From assembly GCA_937982565.1 (NCBI GenBank), contig CALJLN010000033.1:1-64000 (forward strand): 64,000 nucleotides of DNA. The letters run 5' to 3'. Below, piece by piece: positions 42,912-51,553 of this stretch (positions are counted from its first letter, which is position 1; each line of letters begins with the position of its first letter). The notes under the pieces are model-generated. The model was given only the letters and a program-made list of their open reading frames with translations. It did not search any database and was not told where the DNA came from. The DNA comes from UBA2421 sp002343075. GTDB lineage: Bacteria; Planctomycetota; Phycisphaerae; Tepidisphaerales; Tepidisphaeraceae. The translations under genes and the position numbers were made by a program.

Positions 42912-44185
42912 GACTTTCCCGACAGGCCAGACGGGAGGCTCGAAGATGCGCCGGATGATGCGCCTTTGCCCGGCGGGAGGTGTTGGGGCTGGCGCGCCGC
43001 GCTGAAAATTGTTTCGAGCATCGGCGGTAACACACGATCGGGAGCGACATATTCTCGGGCAACGTCGTACGCGGCCAGCCGATGCCGCGTCGGGTCGGAA
43101 GAGACGGCCTGCAAGCCCGCGACGGCTTCATCCATCGTCGAAAACGCGAGCAACCCTTCACCGCAGGGCACAAACCGGCTCCAACCCGTATCCTGCACCA
43201 CCGCCGGGCGACCCGCGGCGAGGTAGCAGGCGGTTCGACAGCTAAACCAACCCGTCCGCGGGGCGACATAGCAGTTCTTCGCGACCGACCACTCCCCCGC
43301 CGACTCGGCAATGAACTCAAGATAGTCCTGCGGCGAGAGCGAAGCGGCCCTGGAGTCCACCTGCTGCCACCCGGCGGCGTTAATCCTGGCCTCAGGCTTG
43401 TGATACCCCGCCGCTGCCACGGTAAGGGGCACGTTCACCCGTTTCGGCAGGTCCATAAACTTCTCAAACTCTGGTGCCTTTGCCCCATATTCCACGCCAT
43501 CCCAGACCAGCGGGCCTTTGAAATATGTCCAACTCATGACCGTGGTGTAGGGCGCGCCGGCAGGCAATTGACGATCACGAAAAGATTGCCACGGCTCAAG
43601 CGTGACAACCGCGCGCGTAGGCCGCCAGTCAAGGTCCAACCGCGGGAGCAGGCAATCGATTCCGTAGATGTTTTCGGCGTAGGTCAGATGTCGGTCGTGC
43701 GCGCGGACCGTCTTCACCCAGCCATCGACGTTGGTGCCCCAGTTAGGGTCGGTCGCCATGACAATCTGGTTGTAGCCCGGGTCGGTGTCCATAAACACCT
43801 TCACGCAGTTCGGGCTTAGGTTGTCAGGAATCATCGACGCCCCACTGACATTCAGGAACACGTCTGCAGTACGGGCAATCTCATCAAACTCCGCCTTTGA
43901 CATACCAAAGTGCTTCTCATGCAGATGCAGGTAGTGCCATCGGTCCTTAAGCTGCGGCGCGTGCTTCTCAAAAAACTGCCGAAAATACTCCGCGGCGTAG
44001 GTGGGATCGTCGGTTGGATAGCCCAGCACCGGGTTGTTCACCCAACACCATGTATCCTCATGGTAATAAACATCATGCCCAAGCTCAGACAGCGCAAGGA
44101 GATAGTGAAAGTAGTCCCACGCCACCCCACCGAGGGGGTGTGCTCCGACCATGCCGCAGGTGATGATTCGTAGCTTGGATTTCAT
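42908..44185 (-). CDS. Glycosyltransferase-like protein, paralogue A
   Basis: 425 residues. It is a tandem paralogue of 41751-42911: MVGAHPLGGVAWDYFHYLLA matches IVGYPLGGMTWHHLNYLLG, VFMDTDPGYNQI matches LIIDTDPVFTQL, and FIAESAGEWSVAKNCYVAPR / RTGWFSCRTACYLAAGRP match the partner's C-terminal block. A 20-residue low-complexity tail (Gly/Ser) is unique to this copy. It lies 38 bases after the ABC exporter. Sugar and acceptor unknown. Confidence 0.75.
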   Translation of the reverse strand: MKSKLRIITCGMVGAHPLGGVAWDYFHYLLALSELGHDVYYHEDTWCWVNNPVLGYPTDDPTYAAEYFRQFFEKHAPQLKDRWHYLHLHEKHFGMSKAEFDEIARTADVFLNVSGASMIPDNLSPNCVKVFMDTDPGYNQIVMATDPNWGTNVDGWVKTVRAHDRHLTYAENIYGIDCLLPRLDLDWRPTRAVVTLEPWQSFRDRQLPAGAPYTTVMSWTYFKGPLVWDGVEYGAKAPEFEKFMDLPKRVNVPLTVAAAGYHKPEARINAAGWQQVDSRAASLSPQDYLEFIAESAGEWSVAKNCYVAPRTGWFSCRTACYLAAGRPAVVQDTGWSRFVPCGEGLLAFSTMDEAVAGLQAVSSDPTRHRLAAYDVAREYVAPDRVLPPMLETIFSAARQPQHLPPGKGASSGASSSLPSGLSGKS

Positions 44186-44223
44186 AATATCATTTCAGCC
44201 TCGATACCCAACTGCACCGATGG

Positions 44224-46038
44224 CTAGTCGCGAGTCTCTGCCTGCACCTGCGGCTCGGGTTCGTCGCCCAGCTTGAGTTGATGCCGGGCCATTCGATAAT
44301 AGACACCTCGACGGGCGATCAGCTCGTCATGCTTGCCCCTCTCCACGATTTCCCCACCGTCCATGACAAAGATTTGATCGCAGTCTGCAACGGTGCTCAG
44401 CCGGTGGCTGACAAGCACAATGGTTCGCTGACTTTTGAGCCGCTTGAGTGTTTCGGTGATGAGCTGTTCGTGTTGGGGATCGAGCGCGCTCGTAGGCTCA
44501 TCCAGCACGATGATCGGCGCTTCGGTCAGCAGAGCGCGCGCGATGCTGATCCGCTGCTTCTGCCCGCCGGAGAGGTTGCTGCCTGCTTCTTGAATCATCG
44601 TCTCAAACTTCTGCGGCAGCTTGTTAATGAACGCCGCCGCGCCGGCCAGTTCGGCTGCTTGAACAATCTCCGCCTCCGTTGCACCCGGGCGCCCATAAGC
44701 GATGTTTTCTGACACCGTTGTGGGCAAAATCACACTGTCCTGCAACACCAGTGCCACATGCCTGCGGAGATCGGCCAATCTGATCTTGCGTACATCAGTT
44801 CCATCAAGCGTCAATGCCCCCGAAGTAGGATCGTAGAACCGCGGGAGAAGATTGAGCAGGGTTGTCTTGCCCACGCCACTTTCGCCGACAAAAGCAACCA
44901 TCTCGCCAACAGCAATGTTGGCCGTGACATCCCGCAAAATCGGTTTTCCGGCATCATATTCGAAGCCCACCCGGTCAAACGCCAGCGTGCGCGCTTGCCG
45001 TGGAAGATGGATAGCGTCGGGCGCGTCCCGGATGATCGGATCGCGGTCGAGGACTTCAAAGACACGTTCCACCTTCGCCACTTCACCCTGCAAACCCGAA
45101 CCGATGCCGCTCAATGCCTTCAGCGGGTCATAAAGCTTCTCGAGGTAAATCAGGAAAGTCGCCAAAAACCCCGCCGTGATCTCGCCGCGAAGCGCCAGCA
45201 CCCCGCCGTAGCCGAGAATCACACTCGCACCGACGGCAAAAATCACGCCCAGTACAAGCCAATACATGATTTCATGCCAGTGAAGATGCATCTTTACCTG
45301 GATGCTGTTGCCCTGCGTGCTGGCAAATCGCGTGAATTCATCGTGTTCGCGTCCAAATGCCTGCACCAGGCCAATACTCGACACGCTTCGCTGAATCGCG
45401 GTGGTGACTTGCGCGTCGCGCTCGTAGCTTTGAATGTACTTCTTCTTAAGCACTTCGCCGTACCACCGAATCGCGAAAAATACGAACGGCGTCACAGTCA
45501 GACTCACCAGCGTGAGCTTCACATTCATCGCCAGCATGATGCATGTCATTGCTACCAGCGTGATGACATTGATCATCACACCGATCAACGTGTTCAAAAC
45601 ACCCTGAAAGCCCATCGTGTCGTAGCTAAGCCGGTATATCGCGTCCCCTTGCGGCTGGCTCTTGTGATATCCGATGCTCAAGGCCTGCAACTTGCGAAAC
45701 AGGTCGCAGCGGACCCGCATCATTCCATTATAGCCGATGCGAATATTGAGAAGCGTCTGGGCCGGGCGAAGAATCTCGTGCAAGAGTCGGATCGTCAGCA
45801 TGGCCCCTGCCAACACCAGCACTTGCTGCGTCGCTGTCATGTCCGAAGCAAAGTTGTTCCACGCGCGGTAGATCCATTTCTCCTCGCCCTTGGAGGACAA
45901 CACGCGGTCAATCAGCACCATCAGCGGCAGCGGCCACGCAAGACCGAGCACGATTGAGGCAACTGTGACCAACTGTGACGTGACGATCCTGCCAAGGTCG
46001 TCGCGAAAATAGGAAATGGCTCGCCGGTAAACACGCAT
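44224..46038 (-). CDS. ABC exporter (fused membrane and ATPase domains, MsbA/ABCB type)
   Basis: 604 residues. Six TM helices in about 1-320 (IVLGLAWPLPLMVLIDRVL first), then NBD: Walker A GESGVGKTTLLNL, signature LSGGQKQRISIARAL, Walker B IIVLDEPTSALD, H-loop VLVSHRLSTVADC. Works as a homodimer. Exporters of this kind move lipid-linked sugars, lipids or peptides; the location between a polysaccharide synthase and two transferases suggests a glycan or glycolipid substrate (inference). It begins 2 bases after the GH-GT2 fusion gene's end. Confidence 0.93.
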   Translation of the reverse strand: MRVYRRAISYFRDDLGRIVTSQLVTVASIVLGLAWPLPLMVLIDRVLSSKGEEKWIYRAWNNFASDMTATQQVLVLAGAMLTIRLLHEILRPAQTLLNIRIGYNGMMRVRCDLFRKLQALSIGYHKSQPQGDAIYRLSYDTMGFQGVLNTLIGVMINVITLVAMTCIMLAMNVKLTLVSLTVTPFVFFAIRWYGEVLKKKYIQSYERDAQVTTAIQRSVSSIGLVQAFGREHDEFTRFASTQGNSIQVKMHLHWHEIMYWLVLGVIFAVGASVILGYGGVLALRGEITAGFLATFLIYLEKLYDPLKALSGIGSGLQGEVAKVERVFEVLDRDPIIRDAPDAIHLPRQARTLAFDRVGFEYDAGKPILRDVTANIAVGEMVAFVGESGVGKTTLLNLLPRFYDPTSGALTLDGTDVRKIRLADLRRHVALVLQDSVILPTTVSENIAYGRPGATEAEIVQAAELAGAAAFINKLPQKFETMIQEAGSNLSGGQKQRISIARALLTEAPIIVLDEPTSALDPQHEQLITETLKRLKSQRTIVLVSHRLSTVADCDQIFVMDGGEIVERGKHDELIARRGVYYRMARHQLKLGDEPEPQVQAETRD

Positions 46039-46040
46039 GA

Positions 46041-48701
46041 CTATGCCAGCGATGCCGACTCTTCCAATTCATCTTCGTCGACCACCGGGCGGGGCTGTTT
46101 CGAGGCTTCCAGCGCGTTCATGGGAATATACTGCGCCTTTTCGGCAGCGGCGTCTACCAGGCCCAACACAGGCGCGACGACGCGCGTCTTGTTCACCACA
46201 TACATCGTCCACCAAGCGATCGGAATCAGCAGCGCCGGGCGGGCAAACGGCCATAGGTGCGGGTCGGGAAACCCAGTCAGCAGTAGCATGGCAGCTAATA
46301 CGCAACTGGCGATGGTCAGTACGAGGCAGAATTTGCTCATCATCAGCTCGACGCGCACGCGGGTCATGTTGCCTGCCCCGCCGTAGTGCTCGGTGGCGGT
46401 GGTCAGCCTGACTTTGCAGTAACGTGAGCCATAGATCTCCATGTCGTACGGTGCCCACCCGCTATCCACGCGCGTGCGCCAGCCGGCTTCCTGCGTTTCT
46501 TTCACGATTTCCTGCAGCAAGGGCACGCGGTCGTGCCAGGTGTTCCAGTAGCGGAGGGTGCGCTTGTCCGCCGTGTCGAAGGGCAGCGCGCGGCCCGTGT
46601 AGCCACGCGCTTCGTTGTTCATCACCTTGTTCTTCAGGCGCACGCTGTACCGCGCCCAGCCGCGAGTGATTGGTTGACGCCAGTGAAGATAGGCGATTAA
46701 AGGCCGGGTGAACCAGCTCATATGCTTCGGCGGCGGCGCCTGCACGGCGGCGACGATCGCAAGACCTACCGGCACTAGTTCCATCAACACAAACACCCAC
46801 AACAGCGGCGGCACCGCAAGGCTGAGTAGTCCGATGAACGCTGCAAGCATATGCCACTCGATGCTCATCAGCATCGCTGCAAGCATCGATGCCGGCTTGC
46901 GGTAGATCGTCTGAAACAACCCTGTGCCAAACGTACCGTGGTACACCACATCCCCGCCGACGCGCACACCTACTTGGTCTGCGCCGTAAATCTTGCCCCG
47001 CCAGAAGCTTGCGCCCAGCGAGTTAAAATGATCGGGGTGCTTATACTTCAGCATCGCCTCGGCAGTGCCGTAGCCGCGCTGCTGCTTGAGATATGCCTTC
47101 ACGGTGTTTCGTCGATAGTGCCAGACCTGCGCACTGGGTGCAAAGCCGATGGTTCCCCCGGCGTGTTGCAGACGCCAGATGAAATCGACATCATCCCCCG
47201 CCGACCGAAATTGCGCATCAAAGCCGTTAACCGCCAGCGCGCTCTTGCGGTAAAACGCCATGTTACACCCCGGAACATGCTCCGCGGTGCGGTCATCGAG
47301 CATCACATGCGTTGGCCCGCCGGGACTGACACCCACACAGTCGGCCACCCAACTGCCCTCATCCGGAATCAGGTTTGGCCCGCCGATGCCGATGTGGTTG
47401 CTGCGGGTCAGCGCGAGCGCGATGTAGTAGAGCCAGTCTTCATCCGCCTCGCAGTCGCTATCGGTATAGACGATAATCTCTCCGCTCGCTGCATGCATGC
47501 CCACGTTGCGCGCGTAGGAGAGGCCCATGTTTTTCTGCTTGATGTTCAGCACCCATGGAAAGTGCTTTAGGATGTCCTGCGTGCTGTCGGTGCTTCCGTC
47601 GTCAACAAACACCACTTCAAACTCGCCCGGATAGCGAAGCTTGGCCATCGACCGAAGACACGCCTCGGTCGTGCTCGCGCCGTTGTACGAACAGACAATC
47701 ACGCTGCATTTTGGGAGCTTTTCATCGCAGAGTTGCGGTGCCCGGGCGAAAAGCGCGGCGACTGCCGCGAATGCCTGCTTGGGCGATCGATCGCGCCTGA
47801 CCACGCCAAACGCCCAGTCTTCAATCTGATATCCCCCGGTAAACCAGTCGTCTGTGAAGCTGAAAATGAAAGTGCCCACAAGCCCTTCATCGAACACCGC
47901 GCGCACATGCGCCGCAAGAATCGAAGCCTGATCTTCTTCATTGCGCTCGTGCAGCGTATCGATGCCATACTCGCCGAGCATCAGCGGCTTGTCTCCGGCA
48001 ATCATCTGAAGGCGCGCGAGGTAGTTTCGGAAAACGCCGGGATCATGGAGGTAGACATTGAAGCACACGAAGTCGATGCTGCGCGGCTGCAGGTATTCTG
48101 TTGTCGGAAAGTTGGCAAAAGTGACCAGGCAATCGGGCGCTTCGGCGTGGCAGATGGCAACCAGATCGTCGACAAACGCTTCGACCCTTTCCTTGCCGAC
48201 GAAGCGCACAATGTCCGGCGGAATCTCGTTCACCACACTGATGGCAAAGATCGCAGGATGATTGCCGCACTGGCTTGCTGCGGTGCGAATCGCCTCGTGA
48301 GCCTGCCTGGTAATTTCGGCATCGCCTACGAAGGTCATGTTTTTTGGCCAGGCGACATCGAGAAGCACCTTCAGGCCGAGTTCCTGAGCCATGTCAAGAA
48401 ACCACTTCGGCGGCGTGTGGTAGATACGGACGCAATTACCATTAAGCTTCCGCACCTGCAGGAAATCGGCCCGGGTTTGCTCACGGGAGGGAAATGGATC
48501 GCCGTCGGAATTGGGCGCAAACGGCCCGTAGGTGACGCCCTTGACGAAGAATTTTTCGTCGCCCAGGCGGAAGAACTTTCCATCGCGGCGCACGCGATTG
48601 GTCGGCGCATCGACGCGCCGCTGCCGGCCGCCGGCGATTGAACTCTGTGCCTGTTCCCCCGGCGAACCGCCGGTGGACTGATCGATTACAGCTAGCGACA
48701 T
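46041..48701 (-). CDS. Clan-A glycosidase fused to membrane family-2 glycosyltransferase
   Basis: 886 residues. About 1-40 is a Gly/Gln-rich leader. 40-320 is a TIM-barrel glycosidase of GH2/GH5 style: acid/base Glu159 in FAISVVNEIPP, nucleophile Glu244 in PLMLGEYGIDTL, and GDEKFFVKGVTYGPF at the start as in GH2 TIM barrels. 330-620 is GT2: SVIVCSYNGASTTEACL, FVDDGSTDST (Asp367-368), VYTDSDCEADED (Asp414-416) and SAGDDVDFIWRLQ. Two TM regions (about 625-680, 805-860) bracket a cytoplasmic segment. No signal peptide precedes the glycosidase, so its side of the membrane is unclear. First gene of the minus EPS operon. Confidence 0.9.
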   Translation of the reverse strand: MSLAVIDQSTGGSPGEQAQSSIAGGRQRRVDAPTNRVRRDGKFFRLGDEKFFVKGVTYGPFAPNSDGDPFPSREQTRADFLQVRKLNGNCVRIYHTPPKWFLDMAQELGLKVLLDVAWPKNMTFVGDAEITRQAHEAIRTAASQCGNHPAIFAISVVNEIPPDIVRFVGKERVEAFVDDLVAICHAEAPDCLVTFANFPTTEYLQPRSIDFVCFNVYLHDPGVFRNYLARLQMIAGDKPLMLGEYGIDTLHERNEEDQASILAAHVRAVFDEGLVGTFIFSFTDDWFTGGYQIEDWAFGVVRRDRSPKQAFAAVAALFARAPQLCDEKLPKCSVIVCSYNGASTTEACLRSMAKLRYPGEFEVVFVDDGSTDSTQDILKHFPWVLNIKQKNMGLSYARNVGMHAASGEIIVYTDSDCEADEDWLYYIALALTRSNHIGIGGPNLIPDEGSWVADCVGVSPGGPTHVMLDDRTAEHVPGCNMAFYRKSALAVNGFDAQFRSAGDDVDFIWRLQHAGGTIGFAPSAQVWHYRRNTVKAYLKQQRGYGTAEAMLKYKHPDHFNSLGASFWRGKIYGADQVGVRVGGDVVYHGTFGTGLFQTIYRKPASMLAAMLMSIEWHMLAAFIGLLSLAVPPLLWVFVLMELVPVGLAIVAAVQAPPPKHMSWFTRPLIAYLHWRQPITRGWARYSVRLKNKVMNNEARGYTGRALPFDTADKRTLRYWNTWHDRVPLLQEIVKETQEAGWRTRVDSGWAPYDMEIYGSRYCKVRLTTATEHYGGAGNMTRVRVELMMSKFCLVLTIASCVLAAMLLLTGFPDPHLWPFARPALLIPIAWWTMYVVNKTRVVAPVLGLVDAAAEKAQYIPMNALEASKQPRPVVDEDELEESASLA

Positions 48702-49004
48702 CTGGCGAATCCGACTTTCTTCGTAACGCGGCGGCCCGATAAACAGGCGCTGCCGGGCAATACTTCCACCCGCATCGCATGCTTATTGCGATGGAGTTGG
48801 TGGCATCTACAAGCGAATCATACAATCCGCCTGCCCCGTCGTGCGCTCCTAAAACGAGCAACCCGACGGATTTATGGCGATAGACAACCATTTTCAGGTG
48901 GGGTTAGGAAAAAGTTATCGGAATTGCTCAACAGTTTCGTCCGATAACTCGTGTCTGGCGCTGAAGTTGACGCGCCCCGGGCACTCTCCCATTATGGTGC
49001 CCCT
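48702..49004. other. 303-bp divergent intergenic region with leader structures
   Basis: It separates the minus EPS operon from the plus phosphoesterase gene. It holds a minus-strand terminator-like hairpin (48908-48949) and a small hairpin CATCGCA/TGCGATG near 48771-48791. No ORF with a plausible start is visible. Confidence 0.6.
48908..48949 (-). terminator. Terminator-like hairpin in the putative 5' leader of the GH-GT2/ABC operon
   Basis: On the minus strand AGTTATCGGA (48949-48940) pairs perfectly with TCCGATAACT (48922-48913) around 17 nt and is followed by TTTTTCC (complement of 48912-48906, starting inside the last arm). It sits about 205 bases before the GH-GT2 start codon. No minus gene ends upstream of it, so it could be a leader attenuator or end a short antisense/leader RNA. 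Confidence 0.45.
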
Positions 49005-49874
49005 ATGCCGAACGCCGACGCCGATACGGTGGTTGAGAATTTCTCGATAGCGACCGACGAGAACAAGCTGTCTTCGCTGCGGAACCAGCAAGTCGTCACC
49101 CTGCCGCCGGACTGCGAAGTCTGGATGACCGGCGACATGCACGATCATCGCACCAACTTCAGCAAACTGGCCGCCGCCGCAAGGCTTGGCGACAATCCGC
49201 ACCGCCATGTCGTGTTGCATGAGCTGATTCACGGCGATCACTTTGATGCATCGGGGGCCGAGGACAGTTGGATCACTCTCCATGCCGCAGCCGAGCTGAA
49301 AGCGCAACACCCAAGCCAGGTTCATTTTCTCCTTGCCAACCATGACCTTGCGCAGATTCATGGCGAAGGCATCATGAAGAGCGGGCTGAGCGTTTGCGAG
49401 GCGTTCTATAAGGGGCTGAAACGAGATTTTCCCGAGGCATACCACAAGGTGAACATCTCAGTCACAGAATTTCTACTTTCATTGCCACTGGCGATTCGCT
49501 GCCCGAACGGGCTTTTTTTCTGTCACTCGCTCCCGACCGACGAACAAATCGCAAGCTTCGATTTTACGGTTTTTGACCGCGAGCTCACCGGCGAAGACTA
49601 CAAACGGCGGACGGGGCCGGTGTATCAGCTCATCTGGGGCCGCAATGTTACCCCGGCGGGTGTGGACACATTTGCCGATGCTGTTAATGCGCGGCTCATC
49701 ATCACCGGTCATCAGCCGCAGGAAATGGGCTACGCTGTCAACGGCGAGCGGCATATCATTATGGCATCTGACCACAATCAGGGCGTGTTCGCCCCGCTGA
49801 CGACCAGCGACGAATATGATGTGGATGCTGTTCTGAGCCGGATGAAGAAGTTTGTGGCCATGCCCGCCGCGTGA
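49005..49874 (+). CDS. Calcineurin-like metallophosphoesterase with atypical second metal motif
   Basis: 289 residues. The metal motifs occur in order: WMTGDMHDHRTNF (GDxH), HELIHGDHFDASG (in place of GDxVDRG), FLLANHDLAQI (NHD), FFCHSLPT (His) and LIITGHQPQEMG (GH). Motif II has Glu-x-x-His where most families use Asp. Substrate unknown. ATG at 49005; the frame is open further but the upstream residues are shadow-like. Confidence 0.8.
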   Translation: MPNADADTVVENFSIATDENKLSSLRNQQVVTLPPDCEVWMTGDMHDHRTNFSKLAAAARLGDNPHRHVVLHELIHGDHFDASGAEDSWITLHAAAELKAQHPSQVHFLLANHDLAQIHGEGIMKSGLSVCEAFYKGLKRDFPEAYHKVNISVTEFLLSLPLAIRCPNGLFFCHSLPTDEQIASFDFTVFDRELTGEDYKRRTGPVYQLIWGRNVTPAGVDTFADAVNARLIITGHQPQEMGYAVNGERHIIMASDHNQGVFAPLTTSDEYDVDAVLSRMKKFVAMPAA

Positions 49875-49910
49875 TTGACAAACCCCGCGGCCGGGCAGAG
49901 AAAGACCCGC

Positions 49911-50297
49911 ATGAAAGATCTGTTCGACACGCTAAAGTTTGACCAGCACGGCTTGATCCCCGCGATCATTGCCGATCACGCCTCGCACCAAGTCTTGATG
50001 ATGGCGTGGATGAACCGTGATTCGCTCGGAAAGACTATCGCAAGCGGGTACACACACTTCTACAGTCGCAGTCGAGACAAGCTCTGGAAGAAAGGTGAGG
50101 AATCGGGCCACACGCAGAGGGTGCGATCAATCCGCACCGATTGCGACGCCGACGTGCTTTTGATCGATGTCGAACAGACTGGAGTTGCCTGCCACGAGGG
50201 GTATCGGAGTTGTTTCTTCCGAAGACTCGATGGGGTGATGTGGGCGATCGACGGAGACCGAGAAGTCGATCCGGCGGCGGTTTATCAGAAGAAATGA
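49911..50297 (+). CDS. hisI: Phosphoribosyl-AMP cyclohydrolase
   Basis: 128 residues, third step of histidine biosynthesis. DQHGLIPAIIADHASHQVLM and MAWMNRDSL are typical; the zinc site is TDCDADVLL plus VACHEGYRSCFFR. The fused HisE half is absent. It couples to the TrkH-like gene by ATGA, an unusual pairing with no metabolic logic. Confidence 0.95.
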   Translation: MKDLFDTLKFDQHGLIPAIIADHASHQVLMMAWMNRDSLGKTIASGYTHFYSRSRDKLWKKGEESGHTQRVRSIRTDCDADVLLIDVEQTGVACHEGYRSCFFRRLDGVMWAIDGDREVDPAAVYQKK

Positions 50298-51541
50298 CCG
50301 AACGTACCTTGATCCTTTCCGACACCAATTCTGGCAGCCTCCCCGACGTCGCCCCGCCGCCGCGGGCGGCGCCTGGGACAATCATCCTGACGATGGTTGT
50401 CGCCTACTCTCTTCTGCTTTCGTTGGCATTTGCACTGTTTCGCAGTTCGCTCGCCACCGTTGCCGGCAGTGAGATGAGTGTGCATCGCGCGATGTTCTTC
50501 GCCGTGAACGCGGGCACCAACACCGGATTTCAGACTTCGGTTACCGTCGAGAGCCTTCGACCTGCGGCCCGGATTGCGAGCCTGCTCTTGATGATCGCGG
50601 GTGCGCTCCTGAGTTGGATCGCTGGCGGCTGGCTTGTCGCGCGGGCAATCGCGCTGACGGTCAGTTTCAAGCAGTTGGCGATTTACAGCGCGGCGCTCCT
50701 GCTCCTCGCCGTTCTCGCTGGCGGTGGCCTGCTTGTGAGCGGCGACCGTTGGTCGGCTACATTTCAGGGCATCAGCGCGGTCTGCAACGGCGGCGTGTGG
50801 ATAGGGGACTCGCCGGCAATCAGTCACCAGCGCACCGCGATGGTACTGGTTCCATTGGCCGTGCTCGGCGGGCTTGGCATTACCGTCGTGATTGAGCTGA
50901 CGAAGCTGTTTCGTCGCCAACTTTCCAACCACGCAATCACAACGCTCGCGGCGATTGCGGGTGTCTACCTGTTTGGCGTGCTCGCGGTGCTCACGGGGCA
51001 GTGGTTCGCAGCCGCGGTGAGCGGTGACAATTGGCGCGATGTCGTTTCGCACGCGTCGCTGCTGTCGCTCAACAGTCGTTCAGCGGGGCTTCCGGTTGAA
51101 CTGCTCGGCACGCTTGATCGACCGACGCAGTGGACCACCGCCATACTCATGCTGGTCGGTGCAGGCAGCGGTGGTGCAGGAGGCGGGTTGAAGGTGACTT
51201 CGCTGGTGATTGCTTTTGCCGGAGTGATCGCACTGCTGCGCGATCGGCGGCCGGCACGCGCTTTTGCCATTGCCCTTTGCTGGATCGCCGCACACCTGAC
51301 ACTGATTGCCATTACATGGTGGTTGCTACTTGGTATGGTCGCCGAGCAAACTGCCGATCGACTACTGATGTTGGCAATCAGCGCCGCGGGGAATGTCGGG
51401 CTGTCGCACGACGTCGTTTCTGCGACCGGCAATGATGCGCTGATCCTCTCCGCGACCATGCTCGCCGGCCGACTCTTGCCGCTGGCGTTTTTGTATTGGC
51501 TGTCGCGCGTCCCGCAAGAAGATCAGATTGCGCTCGCCTGA
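50294..51541 (+). CDS. TrkH/KtrB-like potassium transporter (short, divergent)
   Basis: 415 residues, about 10 TM helices. Four pore-loop-like segments can be aligned with TrkH: FFAVNAGTNTGFQTSV, ISAVCNGGVWIGDSP, LSLNSRSAGLPVEL and LAISAAGNVGLSHDV; the filter glycine is kept in loops 1, 3 and 4, while loop 2 is degenerate. GSGGAGGGLKVTSLV is the conserved loop before a late helix. It is shorter than TrkH (about 480), and no TrkA/KtrA gene is adjacent. ATGA coupling to hisI. Confidence 0.75.
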   Translation: MTERTLILSDTNSGSLPDVAPPPRAAPGTIILTMVVAYSLLLSLAFALFRSSLATVAGSEMSVHRAMFFAVNAGTNTGFQTSVTVESLRPAARIASLLLMIAGALLSWIAGGWLVARAIALTVSFKQLAIYSAALLLLAVLAGGGLLVSGDRWSATFQGISAVCNGGVWIGDSPAISHQRTAMVLVPLAVLGGLGITVVIELTKLFRRQLSNHAITTLAAIAGVYLFGVLAVLTGQWFAAAVSGDNWRDVVSHASLLSLNSRSAGLPVELLGTLDRPTQWTTAILMLVGAGSGGAGGGLKVTSLVIAFAGVIALLRDRRPARAFAIALCWIAAHLTLIAITWWLLLGMVAEQTADRLLMLAISAAGNVGLSHDVVSATGNDALILSATMLAGRLLPLAFLYWLSRVPQEDQIALA

Positions 51542-51553
51542 CGCGATCTGGCC

